Assembly: GCF_022808915.1 (NCBI RefSeq)
Contig: NZ_JAKZFS010000001.1
Span: 760,644-824,643 of the forward strand
DNA: 64,000 bases
DNA from: Fundidesulfovibrio terrae
GTDB lineage: Bacteria; Desulfobacterota; Desulfovibrionia; Desulfovibrionales; Desulfovibrionaceae
Direction of reading: 5' to 3'
This document shows, one piece after another, positions 1 to 8,900 of the stretch (position 1 is its first letter; the number at the start of each line of letters is the position of its first letter). The notes under the pieces were generated by a model, which saw only the letters and a list, made by a program, of their open reading frames with translations, ran no database searches and was not told the origin of the DNA. The position numbers and the translations under genes are program-made.

Positions 1-954
1 GGCGGTGTAGTCGGCCACGTAGGTGGTGAGGCCCTCGCACCAGTTGCCCCGGTCGTAATCCACCAGAACGCCGTTGCCCCACCAGGAATGGGCGATCTCG
101 TGGCGCAGGCTGGTCTCGGGGATGAAGGGCAGGGCGAGCACCTGGGAGCCGAGCAGGGTGTACGACGGGAATCCGTAGCCCGTGGGCAGGGGATTCTCCG
201 CCACGGCGAACTTCTCGAAGGCGTACGGGCCATGCAGGTCGCTGTAGAAGCGCAGGTGTCTGGCGGACGCCTCCAGATAGACCGGGGCCAAGCGGGCGGA
301 GCCTTCCAGCAGGAAGGTCTGCACGGGAACAGGGCCCACGCGCGATTCCTGGAAGTCGTACCGGGCCAGGCAGAGCCCGAGCCTGCCCTCGGGGCGGGGG
401 ATGTCCCAGGCGCTCACGGTGCGCCCCGGTTCTTCGGCGAACCCGGAAAGCGAGCCTTGAGTGACGGCCTTGATGCCTGACGGAGCAGACACGCGCACGG
501 CGTAGGCGTTTTCACCACCCTCCAGGACGGGATGCCAGAGGCTTGCGGGCATGAGCATGGCCCAATCCGGTCCGCAGGCGGCGTCGGAGGCGTCGGCTCC
601 GGGGTTGTCGGTGGTGGCGGGCAGGGATGCGGGCGGAGCGTCCAGGGGGAGCGTGTAGTGGAGCCTGAGTTCGCGCGCGCCGGGAGGCGGCGACAGGGTC
701 ACGGATGTGCCCGAACGGGCGAACCGGACGGGTTTGGCGTCGGCCGTGATGGCAAGCCCCGTGGCTCGTGACGACAGTTCGATGGTCAGGCGAGGTGGCG
801 TGCCGAGGACGAGCGCGACGATGTCGGTGACGGCCAGACGCTTGGCCGGGAGATCGAACGAGGCGTCGAGGGAGTGCCTAGCGGCTTCGGCGAGGGCCGC
901 ACAGGGGGCGAACGCGAGAAGGACGGCCAGGATCACGGGGATTGGGGTTCGCAT
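1..954 (-). CDS. Exported M1-family zinc metallopeptidase (3' part outside window)
   Basis: The first 318 codons of a longer gene that runs off the left edge, so the C-terminal half is missing. Translation begins MRTPIPVILAVLLAFAP and has a typical signal peptide (about residues 1-22), so the protein is exported. Near the window edge it carries the M1 gluzincin signature HEIAHSWWGN followed by NWCEG, which supplies the third zinc ligand (Glu). The segment before it matches the beta-sandwich N-terminal domain expected of aminopeptidase N-like enzymes. The start is the only good ATG after the signal-peptide-like region. It is a single minus-strand gene downstream of phage module A and separated from it by 145 nt. 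Family assignment is firm; the natural substrate cannot be told. Confidence 0.88.
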   Translation of the reverse strand, partial: MRTPIPVILAVLLAFAPCAALAEAARHSLDASFDLPAKRLAVTDIVALVLGTPPRLTIELSSRATGLAITADAKPVRFARSGTSVTLSPPPGARELRLHYTLPLDAPPASLPATTDNPGADASDAACGPDWAMLMPASLWHPVLEGGENAYAVRVSAPSGIKAVTQGSLSGFAEEPGRTVSAWDIPRPEGRLGLCLARYDFQESRVGPVPVQTFLLEGSARLAPVYLEASARHLRFYSDLHGPYAFEKFAVAENPLPTGYGFPSYTLLGSQVLALPFIPETSLRHEIAHSWWGNGVLVDYDRGNWCEGLTTYVADYTA

Positions 955-1099
955 GGGGACTCTGTACTCCGGATCGGCCCCGCGAGGAAGCGGTGGGGAG
1001 CGCCTGGAAGGGAGGGTGCCCGCGCCCCGGCATGAGCCGGAGCGCGAGCACTTCAGAGGATGGGCTCGGCAATATTTCGGCCGAGTTCACGTTTGAATT

Positions 1100-2242
1100 C
1101 TATTTGCCGAAGAGAGAACCGAGGGAACTGAACGAATTCATCATCCCGGGCATGCTTCCGCCGATGGACCTGAAAATCGAACCGGTGTCGCCGCGCTCCG
1201 AAGCGTCGACGATGCCGCCCGCCATCTTGCTGCCTATGGAAAGGACGCCGCCGATGGCCTGTGTCCATGGGGTGGGAATCATGCTCAGGGCTCCACCAAC
1301 CGTTCCGCCAATCGAGGAGATGAGCCCGCCCGTGCCGGACGACTTGTTGTCCGCGGCGGTGGCCTGCTGCTTGAGGAGCTTCTTTTCGTAGTGCTCGGTT
1401 TCCGGGTCCACGTGGCTCCAGATGCCGTAGGTGCGGTTCCAGGCGGCGTCGTTCTGCTGCGTGTCCCACTGCAGGCGCTGCATGTCCCAGTCCTGGCGGT
1501 TCTGGGCCAGCATGTTGTCGTAGTTCACCTGGCGCATGGCCTGGGAGTCGTTCCAGTCGCGCTGGGCGGTGCTGGCCTGCCAGTTCCAGGCGTTGTCGGC
1601 CGCGTTGTCCTGGTAGAGCATGTTGTTCATCTGCTCGTTCTCGGCCAGGCGATTAGCCCAGGCGTTGTAGTCCATCTGGTTGGCGGCGCTGTTCTCCTGC
1701 ATGCGGGCCTGCCATTCGGCCATGGCCTGCTGCTGGGCGTACTGCTGGTCCTGGGCCTGGAAGTTGTACCGCTGGGTGGCGGCGTTGGCCGCGTTGTTGC
1801 TGAGGGCGTCCATGTAGGAGCGGTTCACCTGGGTGTCCATCTGCCGGGTGTACTGGCTGGAGCCGTACATGCCCCGGGAGGAATAGGCGTCGGCCAGGTC
1901 GCGCTTGGCGCTGTCGTAGGCGCGCTGCGCGGCCTGCTCGCCGGGGTTGCGCACGGAGAGCTCGTAGCGGTCGTAGTCTCCGCCATCGAAGCCTTTGTAC
2001 TGCGGCGCGGAGGGGCCGTAGGTCTTGTAGCTGGGATCGGAGCCGCCGGAATCGTACTTCTGGTAGTTGAAGTTCTGGTAGCTGGGGGCGGTCCACTGGG
2101 TGTTCACCGGGGCCTGGGCCTTGTTGCCCCACCACTGGTTGTCGTCCAGGAACTTGGCTGGTTTGTACGGGTCCACGCCGTTGGCGGCAGCGATATTGTG
2201 GGATGCGATCAGCCCGAAAGTGGAAGGTCCTTGATAGCTCAT
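1100..2242 (-). CDS. Phage virion-type protein, possible DNA-ejection or internal virion protein
   Basis: 380 aa, starting MSYQGPSTFG with a clear GAGGAG ribosome-binding site. Residues about 20-110 are rich in Tyr, Asn, Trp and Gln. Residues about 110-270 are a long, highly polar segment rich in Gln, Asn, Ala and Trp, probably alpha-helical or coiled coil. The last 80 residues are Gly/Ser/Met-rich and weakly hydrophobic (GGLISSIGGTVGGALSMIP), ending in LFGK. This architecture resembles podovirus ejection or internal virion proteins, but no specific family is recognised. It lies 20 nt after the beta-propeller-like phage gene at 2263-3765 and is surely co-transcribed with it from the palindrome-bearing promoter at 3792-3839. 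A phage origin is inferred mainly from the neighbour and the composition. Confidence 0.6.
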   Translation of the reverse strand: MSYQGPSTFGLIASHNIAAANGVDPYKPAKFLDDNQWWGNKAQAPVNTQWTAPSYQNFNYQKYDSGGSDPSYKTYGPSAPQYKGFDGGDYDRYELSVRNPGEQAAQRAYDSAKRDLADAYSSRGMYGSSQYTRQMDTQVNRSYMDALSNNAANAATQRYNFQAQDQQYAQQQAMAEWQARMQENSAANQMDYNAWANRLAENEQMNNMLYQDNAADNAWNWQASTAQRDWNDSQAMRQVNYDNMLAQNRQDWDMQRLQWDTQQNDAAWNRTYGIWSHVDPETEHYEKKLLKQQATAADNKSSGTGGLISSIGGTVGGALSMIPTPWTQAIGGVLSIGSKMAGGIVDASERGDTGSIFRSIGGSMPGMMNSFSSLGSLFGK

Positions 2243-2262
2243 GTGGATTCTCCTCGAAGTGT

Positions 2263-3765
2263 TTATCCGGCGACCATGGCCGTCTCGGCCAGGCACTGCC
2301 TGAGCCGAACGCGGCCGCTGGTGGTTGTGATCTGAAAGGACAGGGCCGCGTCCCGGAAACGGGTGCGGGAGACGTTGCGTGTTTCGGCTGAAGTTCCCAG
2401 GGGCTGGGAGGCGTCCGCCAGGGGGGCGGTGGCGTCCGAGAGCTTCCCGAGCCCCGGATTGGCCGTCCAGGACAGTAGCGTCACCGGGCTCACCTGGTCG
2501 GAACCCAGGGCCTGGAGCCTGCCCTGGCCCGGCGTGAGAGCTTCGAAGTTCAGGCGGCTTGAGCGCAGGACCATCTCGCCCTGGGAAGTGAACACCCGGG
2601 TCCTGGCCAGACCCTTGATGTCCGCGAAGCTCCCGGGGGAGAGCTCGTCGCGCGATTCGCCTAGTCCCAGCCGGTAGAGCCGACCGTTCTGTCCGGCCAG
2701 GAATACGCGCTCGCCCGCCTGGCAGGCGCTGGCCAGAAACAGCCCCTGGAAGTCGAACCGGGTCCACGCCTGGTTGTGGGGGTGGTAGACCAGCACCTGG
2801 GAGTCGCCCTCGATGAAGGCCAGCATCACCCCGAGCTTGGGCATCAGGCGCATTTCGGCCACGTTCTTGCCGTTCAAGGCCGGGTTGACCGGATAGCCCG
2901 CTCCGCCCACCTGGATGTCGCCGTACTGCTGCACGCCCGCCAGGTTCATGATGCCGCCGGTCCCGGCGAAGAGGAGGTCGTTGCCCACGAACTCCACGGC
3001 GTGCCCGCTGTGGGCGGTAAGGTTCTTGGACAGCTGGCTGAGCGACCAGCCGGAGCTCGCCCCGGCGGTCTGCAGGCGCATGATGCGCTTGCCCGAATCG
3101 CCCGACTTGAACACGATCAGGTCCTGCCCGATGACCCCGAAGCCGGTGACGCGCAGCCCGTCGCCGTATCCGGCGCGCAAAAACACCGCCCCGCCCTGGT
3201 CGATGTCCCAATCGGTCTCGTCGTAGGGGCCGGACAAGGCCACGCCGTCCATGTCCTGGGCGGAGTTGGCCGCGAGGCGTCCGCCGATCTCCACCACGGC
3301 CGTGGCCGAAGGCGACCCGGCCAGGGTGGACAGGGCCTCGCCGTCGAAGGAGCGCAGGTGCGGGCCGCCGTCGGCTATGATGAGCTTGCCGTGGAAGGTG
3401 GCCAGGCTCGGGACCATGTCCGCCTGGTCCAGTTCGGCGAACTGTTTCCAGGTCGGGGATTGGCCGGATTCGTCCAGCCGGTGGAGCTTGCCGTCTGCGG
3501 TGGCGGCCACCAGCATGCCGGTGAGGGCGTCCTTCTCGAACCAGTGCAGCTTGACGATGCCCGCCCCGCCGCGGGGCGGACCGGCCGCGTGGACCAACCC
3601 CGGCCGCGTGGTCAGGATGGTGCGCCCGTCGGGGTAGAACATGTTGGACGCGTCGGCCAGCTGGTTTTCGGCCAGGGCGTCCGGATTGTCGGCAAGGTTG
3701 AGCCCGCCGTCGAAGGCGATGACCGCCGGGGAGATGTTTTGCTGTTTCACGGAGACTTTTGCCAC
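2263..3765 (-). CDS. Phage structural protein resembling P22 gp10-type tail stabilisation proteins
   Basis: 500 aa from a GTG start (positions 3765-3763) preceded by AAGGAGGGTAC, which decides the start. The N-terminus (AFDGGLNLADNPDALAENQ, then NMFYPDGRTILTTRPGL) is the typical opening of podovirus tail-stabilisation or head-closure proteins. These usually begin with a GGLN...L..gqa.dA.N...d.g.l..RpG pattern and fold as a beta-propeller. The rest consists of repeated short beta-type segments (for example GKLIIADGGPHLRSFDG and LLFAGTGGIMNLAG), in keeping with propeller blades. It is the first gene of module A and starts 54 nt downstream of the 20-bp palindrome shared with module B. No head, portal or terminase gene accompanies it. 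Confidence 0.65.
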   Translation of the reverse strand: MAKVSVKQQNISPAVIAFDGGLNLADNPDALAENQLADASNMFYPDGRTILTTRPGLVHAAGPPRGGAGIVKLHWFEKDALTGMLVAATADGKLHRLDESGQSPTWKQFAELDQADMVPSLATFHGKLIIADGGPHLRSFDGEALSTLAGSPSATAVVEIGGRLAANSAQDMDGVALSGPYDETDWDIDQGGAVFLRAGYGDGLRVTGFGVIGQDLIVFKSGDSGKRIMRLQTAGASSGWSLSQLSKNLTAHSGHAVEFVGNDLLFAGTGGIMNLAGVQQYGDIQVGGAGYPVNPALNGKNVAEMRLMPKLGVMLAFIEGDSQVLVYHPHNQAWTRFDFQGLFLASACQAGERVFLAGQNGRLYRLGLGESRDELSPGSFADIKGLARTRVFTSQGEMVLRSSRLNFEALTPGQGRLQALGSDQVSPVTLLSWTANPGLGKLSDATAPLADASQPLGTSAETRNVSRTRFRDAALSFQITTTSGRVRLRQCLAETAMVAG

Positions 3766-3791
3766 GTACCCTCCTTGCCAGGGTCGGGGGC

Positions 3792-3839
3792 ATTATCTCC
3801 AGGCGTTGGCGGAAGTATACCCACATAGCGCTATGTGGG
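3792..3839 (-). promoter_or_regulatory. Promoter of phage module A with a 20-bp perfect palindrome
   Basis: Positions 3820-3839 read CCCACATAGCGCTATGTGGG, a perfect 20-bp palindrome. In gene direction it is preceded by CTTTTT. A -10-like GATAAT (3797-3792) lies 23-28 nt after it and the GTG start 54 nt after it. No good -35 hexamer is present at the right distance; the palindrome edge occupies that place, which suggests an activator- or repressor-controlled promoter. The same palindrome with the same offsets precedes module B at 38206. Confidence 0.7.
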
Positions 3840-3856
3840 AAAAAGGCGGAAAAAAG

Positions 3857-4618
3857 TCAGCTGGGGCGCGAGAGGACGAACGCGCCCGCCCGGTGGGACA
3901 CGTCCCGGTCCGGGTAGGCCTCGGGGCGGGGGGCGATGTTCCAGGTCCAGGCGCGTAGCGGCTCGGGCAGGTCGATTCCTTCCAGCAGGGAGCCTTCGCG
4001 GACGCCGTCGTTCCAGGAAGTGTCGGTGAGCAGGCAGACGACTCCGGGCAAGCCGCGCAGCCACTCCAGATGCGCGGACTGGAGCCGGGCGGCGAACCCG
4101 GCCAGGTCCTCGGGCGTGTGCTTTCCGGCGGCCTTGAGGCGCTTCACAGGCAGAAGGGCCAGTTGGGAGAGGATGTTGGCCGAGACGGTCAGGTCGGGAG
4201 CAAGGTTCCGGTAGAGGTCCGGCGTGGCGGGGACGGGCATGCGACCGGCGGCCACGTCGGAGAGGGCGCCGGTCACGTCCACGCTGTCCAGCTGGACGCC
4301 CGCGAGCTTGCGTACGCGAAGCCGGGCAGTCCATGGGTGGACCAGGTCCGCCAGGACCACCCGCCCGAACATGGCGGAGAGCTCCTCCACGGGAATGTCC
4401 AGGATCGCCCCGGAGCCGAGGACCACGGCGGTGCCGCGAACCGGGCAGGTCCGGGCCGCCTCAAGCACGGCGGCCCGGCAGTTTTCCAGATGCTCGCGCC
4501 AGGCGGCCCGGCATCGCCGCGCCCTGGCTGAAATGGCTATGGATTCCTTCAGGTACCCGAGGGAGCGTCCCCACGGCGGGCATGGGGTCGCCAGGTATTC
4601 GAGTATCTCCGCCAGCAT
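3857..4618 (-). CDS. SAM-dependent methyltransferase-like protein
   Basis: 253 aa. The segment VRGTAVVLGSGAILDIPVEEL at about residue 60 looks like the glycine-rich SAM-binding motif I of class I methyltransferases. It is followed by VVLADLVHPWTARLR at the place of the acidic motif II loop. The C-terminal half contains LTDTSWND and WNIAPRPEAYPDRDVSHRAGAFVLSR, which resemble the terminal strands of a Rossmann methyltransferase. The gene starts 6 nt after the chemoreceptor stop and is probably co-transcribed with it, but nothing identifies it as a CheR enzyme. The substrate is unknown. Its stop lies just upstream of the module A promoter. Confidence 0.55.
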   Translation of the reverse strand: MLAEILEYLATPCPPWGRSLGYLKESIAISARARRCRAAWREHLENCRAAVLEAARTCPVRGTAVVLGSGAILDIPVEELSAMFGRVVLADLVHPWTARLRVRKLAGVQLDSVDVTGALSDVAAGRMPVPATPDLYRNLAPDLTVSANILSQLALLPVKRLKAAGKHTPEDLAGFAARLQSAHLEWLRGLPGVVCLLTDTSWNDGVREGSLLEGIDLPEPLRAWTWNIAPRPEAYPDRDVSHRAGAFVLSRPS

Positions 4619-4624
4619 GTCACC

Positions 4625-6676
4625 TTACGCTTCCAGCTGGTTGCCGCGCAGTTGCCCGATCACCTGCTCCAACGACTCGCTCTGGGATTCCAGCTCGCGC
4701 AGGGTCTCCTCCGAGCGGGTCATGCCTTGGGAGATGCGTCCGGCCAACTCGCGGATCTCGTCCACGGAGCGGGTGATCTCCTCGCTGGCTGCGGATTGCT
4801 GCTCGCTGGCCGTGGCGATGGCCCGCACCTGGTCCGAGGCGGTCTCCACCAGGGAGACGATCTCGTTCAGGGCCCCGCCGGAGTTCCTGGCCAGGGAGCT
4901 GGCCTGGGTGGCGGCTCCGGCCATGCGCTCCACCTTCTGGACGTTGTCCTGGGTTCCGCCCTGGATGGAGGCGATGGTGGCCCCGACCTCCTTGGTGGCG
5001 GTCTGGGTCTTCTCGGCGAGCTTGCGCACCTCGTCGGCCACAACGGCGAAGCCGCGCCCGTGCTCGCCCGCGCGGGCGGCCTCGATGGCGGCGTTCAGGG
5101 CCAGCAGGTTGGTCTGGTCGGCAATGTCGGAGATGGTGGTGAGCACCTGGTCCACTGCCTTGGTCTGGGTGGCCAGGGCGTCCATGGCGTTCTTGAGTTC
5201 CCCGGCCAGGGAGTCCACGCCCGAGATGGCGGTGACGGCCTGCTCCACCAGGCTTCGGCCCCCGTTGGCTTTTTCGCTGGCCAGCCCGGTCTGGGAAGCC
5301 GCATCCTGGGCGCTTCTGGCCACCTCCAGGATCGTGGCGTTCATCTCTTCCATGGCCGTGGCGGTCTCGGAGGTGCGGTCCTGCTGGGTCTGGGCGTCCT
5401 GCACGGCCTCGTCCATCTGCCTCGTCAGGATTTCCGAGGAATCGTTCACGCCCTTGACCACGCCCTCCAGCAGGGATGCCGCCTCCAGGAGACCCTCCAG
5501 GCGGGAGCGTTCGGCCTTGCACCCGGCCTCCTCGGCCTGGCGCAGGGCCTCCTGGGCCTTTTCGGCCTCGGCCTGGGCCAGGCTTTCCTTTTCCGCGATG
5601 CTGGCCAGGTTGGCCTTGAGAGTGGAGACCATCTCGCCCAGGGCAAGGGACATCCCGTTGAGCTCCACGCAGACCGTCTCCGTCTGGATTTCCTTCTTCA
5701 GATCTCCCCCGGCCACGGCCTTGGCAAAGTTCAGGCAGCGGGTCAGGGGGCTGGTGACCACCTTCACGGACAGAAGCCAGATGGCGACGGTGAGCACCAC
5801 TGTCACCAGGGCGGCCAGCAGGGCCTGACGGTTGATGGAGCCGCGCACCTGCTCGAACATGTCCTCCATGGGGGCCAGCACGCAGTAGGTCCATCCGGTG
5901 AAGGGGTCCTTGCCCACGGCGGCCAGGCGTCCGTCGGCGGAGGTCAGCAGGGCGTCGCCCTTGGTGGCCAGGGCCTGCTGCACGAGATCGTTCTTGGAGG
6001 AATCGGCCTTGAGCAGTTGGGCCGGATCGGGATGGGCGATGGCCGTTCCGTCCGGCTCGAAGATGAGCGCGTGCCCGGTGGAGCCGATCTTGGTGGAGGA
6101 CACCGCGCCCGTGAGCGCCTTGAGGTCCACGGCCGCCGTGAGCACGCCCGTGATCTGGCCTTCGGCCGACTTGACCGGCACGGCCACCACCAGCACCTCC
6201 TTGTTGGAGATGCGGCTGACGATGGCCTTGGAAATGAAGGACGTTTTTCCTCCGGAGGTGACGGCCTTGAAATAGTCGCGGTCGGCCATGTTGGCCTTGG
6301 CCAGGGAGCCGGGGAGGCTCGAGCCCACCAGGTCCCCCTTGGCGTCGTAGAGGCTCACGTAGTCGATGCCCAGCTCCTTCATGCCCGTCACGGTCGCGCT
6401 CATGCGCTTCTGGAAGGACTCCTGGTCGCCGGTGCCCGCGGCCGACGCCTTGACCACGGCGATATCCGTCCAGGTGGTGAGGGCCTGGGTCTTTAAGCGC
6501 ATGGAGTCGGAGACGTCCTTGACGATGGCCTGGGCGATGGTGGGCAGGTCGGAGCGCATCATGGCCAGGGCGGAGTCGCGGGTGGCGTTGGCTCCCAACC
6601 AGACAAGCCCGGCCAGCCCGGCGGTGACGACAAGCAACACAGGGGCGAGGAAAGCGGCCTTCAACGTCAGCCTCAT
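4625..6676 (-). CDS. Methyl-accepting chemotaxis protein with periplasmic Cache sensor
   Basis: 683 aa transmembrane chemoreceptor. Order: short cytoplasmic N-terminus, first membrane helix (about 6-28), a periplasmic dCache-type sensor (about 35-285, with [15 protein letters not shown] and ADRDYFKAV motifs), second membrane helix (about 288-310), HAMP (about 310-365), coiled coil, and the MCP signalling domain, whose tip includes [19 protein letters not shown]. It would pass ligand signals to CheW/CheA. The start at MRLTLKAAF is chosen over an ATG 27 nt upstream because GGAGG sits 9 nt before it. The ligand cannot be predicted. The methyltransferase-like gene follows closely. Confidence 0.92.
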   Translation of the reverse strand: MRLTLKAAFLAPVLLVVTAGLAGLVWLGANATRDSALAMMRSDLPTIAQAIVKDVSDSMRLKTQALTTWTDIAVVKASAAGTGDQESFQKRMSATVTGMKELGIDYVSLYDAKGDLVGSSLPGSLAKANMADRDYFKAVTSGGKTSFISKAIVSRISNKEVLVVAVPVKSAEGQITGVLTAAVDLKALTGAVSSTKIGSTGHALIFEPDGTAIAHPDPAQLLKADSSKNDLVQQALATKGDALLTSADGRLAAVGKDPFTGWTYCVLAPMEDMFEQVRGSINRQALLAALVTVVLTVAIWLLSVKVVTSPLTRCLNFAKAVAGGDLKKEIQTETVCVELNGMSLALGEMVSTLKANLASIAEKESLAQAEAEKAQEALRQAEEAGCKAERSRLEGLLEAASLLEGVVKGVNDSSEILTRQMDEAVQDAQTQQDRTSETATAMEEMNATILEVARSAQDAASQTGLASEKANGGRSLVEQAVTAISGVDSLAGELKNAMDALATQTKAVDQVLTTISDIADQTNLLALNAAIEAARAGEHGRGFAVVADEVRKLAEKTQTATKEVGATIASIQGGTQDNVQKVERMAGAATQASSLARNSGGALNEIVSLVETASDQVRAIATASEQQSAASEEITRSVDEIRELAGRISQGMTRSEETLRELESQSESLEQVIGQLRGNQLEA

Positions 6677-6991
6677 GGCAAGACCTCCACGTATGAGATG
6701 CACGGGGCCGCCTGATGGCGGCGTTCAAACCATACCCGAGCGGAACGTCCTGGCAGGCGATACGGGCTTGCGCCCGGCTTTCAACGCGAACCGCACACCC
6801 ATTTGGGAGAATGAATGTTCAGCGATTCATGTATTTAGTGTTGCATAAAAAAAGCGTCTCGTCATCCCGGCTGCGGTGGCGATCCCGAAGCAAACGCCCG
6901 CCGTCCGGTGCCGTTCGGAAGGCTCCGGAACAGGCGGGCGTGTGTCGCTCGATGCGCATGATTCCAGGGGCGTGGCGCCGCAGCGGCGGCC
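6677..6991. other. 315-bp intergenic region with a weak terminator-like hairpin
   Basis: Holds the upstream region of the chemoreceptor gene and the 3' flank of flxA. An inverted repeat with arms ACGCCCGCC (6894-6902) and GGCGGGCGT (6933-6941) lies 50 nt after the flxA stop and may end the Hdr-Flx transcript, but the T-run after it is poor. An A/T-rich stretch near 6830-6853 may belong to the chemoreceptor promoter; no convincing -35/-10 pair or sigma28 box was found. No gene seen. Confidence 0.4.
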
Positions 6992-7822
6992 CTACAGCTC
7001 GTTGGGGAGCTCCTTGAGCTGGGCGTAGGTGAACACGGGGCCGTCCACGCACACGTATTTCGTGCCGATGTTGCAGCGTCCGCAGATGCCCACCCCGCAC
7101 TTCATGCGCTTCTCCAGGGTGGTGATGATCTGGTCGTCCTTGAAGCCGAGCTTCAGAAGGGCCTGAAGGGTGAACTTGATCATGATGGGCGGGCCGCAGG
7201 TGACGGCCACGGTGTTCTTGGGCGAGGGGTTCATCTCAAGGAGCACGTTGGGGATGAGCCCCACCTTGTGCTGCCAGCCCGGCGATTCCCGGTCGATGGT
7301 CAGCACGGTGGTCATGTCCTTGCGGGTGGTCCAGTCGTCCAGGTCGTAGCGGAAGGCCATGTCCTCGGGGCTGCGCGCGCCGTAGAGCAGGGTGATGTTC
7401 TTGTAGTCCTTGCGCTTGTCCAGCATGTACAGAAGCAGCGTGCGTAGCGGGGCCATGCCGATGCCGCCGCCCACGAACACCACGTTCTTGCCCTTCATGG
7501 CCTCGACGGGAAACGCGTTGCCAAGCGGCGCGCGAACGCCCACCTGGTCGCCTGCGTTCAGCGAGTGCAGCCTGGAGGTCACTTCCCCGGCCATCATCAC
7601 CGAGAACTGGAGATAGTCCATGCGCGTGGGCGGGGAGTTGATGACGAAGGTGGATTCGCCCACCCCGAACACGGAGAGCTGGCCCACCTGGCCGGGCTGA
7701 AAGCTGAACGCCTTCATGCGCTCGGGGTTGTTCAGCTTCACGCGGAAGGTCTTGATGGTGGGAGTTTCCTGGATGGTCTCCACCACGGTGGCGATCTCGG
7801 GGAGATAGGGATTTGAAGTCAT
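6992..7822 (-). CDS. flxA: FlxA: FAD/NAD(H)-binding [2Fe-2S] subunit of the Flx-Hdr complex
   Basis: 276 aa, ferredoxin-NADP reductase-like fold. An N-terminal FAD-binding barrel (about 1-100; FVINSPPTRMDYLQFSVM) is followed by an NAD-binding domain (about 108-225; VVFVGGGIGMAPLRTLL, then VAVTCGPPIMI). A C-terminal [2Fe-2S] binding loop has four cysteines (CGVGICGRC...C, about 238-258). This is the arrangement of the NAD(P)H-oxidising gamma subunits of sulfhydrogenases and of FlxA. In Desulfovibrio, FlxABCD-HdrABC is a described NADH dehydrogenase/heterodisulfide reductase thought to bifurcate electrons from NADH to ferredoxin and a thiol cofactor (DsrC proposed). It is the last gene of the hdrCBA-flxDCBA run. 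Confidence 0.88.
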   Translation of the reverse strand: MTSNPYLPEIATVVETIQETPTIKTFRVKLNNPERMKAFSFQPGQVGQLSVFGVGESTFVINSPPTRMDYLQFSVMMAGEVTSRLHSLNAGDQVGVRAPLGNAFPVEAMKGKNVVFVGGGIGMAPLRTLLLYMLDKRKDYKNITLLYGARSPEDMAFRYDLDDWTTRKDMTTVLTIDRESPGWQHKVGLIPNVLLEMNPSPKNTVAVTCGPPIMIKFTLQALLKLGFKDDQIITTLEKRMKCGVGICGRCNIGTKYVCVDGPVFTYAQLKELPNEL

Positions 7823-7835
7823 GGAGTATGGCTCC

Positions 7836-8900
7836 CTACTGCTTTTCAGGCTTGCTTACGGGACGTTCCACGGACAGGCGCACGATCTCGCGGATGTCCA
7901 CGCTGGCGGGGCAGAACTTGATGCACCGGCCGCAGCCGCAGCAAGCGATGGCCCCGCCGTGGATGTCCGGGTAGTAGCTGAACTTGTGGCCGACGCGGTT
8001 TTTCAGCCTGTGGGCCTTGGTGGGCCTGGGGTTGTGGCCGCTGGCCTCCAGGGTGAACTGGAAGGACATGCAGTTGTCCCAGGTGCGGATGCGCTCGCCG
8101 CGCATGCCCTTGCGTTCGTCGGTGACGTTGAAGCAGTAGCAGGTGGGGCACAGGTAGGTGCAGGCCCCACAACTGATGCACTTGGCGGAAACCTGTTCCC
8201 AGAAGCCCATGTCATCGAACTTCTCGATGAGCTTTGCCGGGGCCTCGGCCGGGCTCCATGCCTCGCCCAGGGCGGCCAGGGCCGCGGCGTGAGCGGCGCG
8301 GGCCTCCTTGACCTTCTTGGAGCCGTCGGAGAGGAGCTTGCTCGAAAGCAACTCCTTGCCCCGCTTAGACACGTCCTCCACCAGGAAGCCGCCCTCGAGG
8401 GGGGTCAGGAGCACGTCGGAGCCTTCCGGGTCCGAGGGCGAGCTGCCCACCCAGTGGCAGAAGCAGGCGTTCTCCGGATCGTCGCAGGCCATGGTCACGA
8501 AGAGGGTGCTTTCGCGCCGGGCCTTGTAGTAGGGGTCCTGGACCTTCTTGCCGTCGTACACCCGGTCGAACACGGTGAAGCCGCGCGCGTCGCAGGGGCG
8601 CGCGCCGAAAACCACCGTGGGCTCGGGCTCGATGGTTTCTTGGACCTCCACGGCCACCTGGCCCAGGTCCTCGGGGTTCTTGACGTAGGTGAAGGCCATG
8701 AGCCGCTCGGAGGCCGGGAAGATGCTGGCCTTGGGCGGCACGTTGGCCTGGCGGCCGAACACGGGCTCGGTGTCCTTGGCATAGGGGCGGAACACCACGG
8801 CGTTCTGCTCCGTGACAGGCACGAGAACCCGGCGCGATTCGGCCAGTTCGGCGATCCACTCGTTCAGTTTGTCCGCGGGAAGAAACTTGGCGGCCATCAC
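7836..8900 (-). CDS. flxB: FlxB: iron-sulfur subunit of the Flx-Hdr complex
   Basis: 354 aa. The N-terminal two thirds resemble the beta subunit of sulfhydrogenases and the AsrA family (LVPVTEQNAVVFRPYAK; FGARPCDARGFTVFDRVY; FVTMACDDPENACFCHWVG). The C-terminus has two ferredoxin-type clusters: CISCGACTYLCPTCYCF (about 255-271) and CCGCGRCIKFCPASVD (about 325-340). It would relay electrons between FlxA and the rest of the complex. The ATG overlaps the flxC stop by 4 nt, so the two are translationally coupled. The letter assignment between FlxB and FlxC follows gene order and resemblance. Confidence 0.82.
   Translation of the reverse strand: MMAAKFLPADKLNEWIAELAESRRVLVPVTEQNAVVFRPYAKDTEPVFGRQANVPPKASIFPASERLMAFTYVKNPEDLGQVAVEVQETIEPEPTVVFGARPCDARGFTVFDRVYDGKKVQDPYYKARRESTLFVTMACDDPENACFCHWVGSSPSDPEGSDVLLTPLEGGFLVEDVSKRGKELLSSKLLSDGSKKVKEARAAHAAALAALGEAWSPAEAPAKLIEKFDDMGFWEQVSAKCISCGACTYLCPTCYCFNVTDERKGMRGERIRTWDNCMSFQFTLEASGHNPRPTKAHRLKNRVGHKFSYYPDIHGGAIACCGCGRCIKFCPASVDIREIVRLSVERPVSKPEKQ

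Noticed and set aside
1391-2335. A 314-codon plus-strand frame opposite module A
   Set aside because: Val/Gly/Leu-repetitive translation typical of an antisense shadow; no ribosome-binding site or known domain.
3820-3839. The palindrome as a rho-independent terminator of the methyltransferase-like gene
   Set aside because: In transcript direction the T-tract lies before the palindrome, not after it, and the same arrangement precedes module B where no gene needs ending nearby.
4625-6703. Start of the chemoreceptor at 6703
   Set aside because: The ATG at 6676 has GGAGG at good spacing and starts directly at the membrane anchor; the upstream ATG lacks a site.
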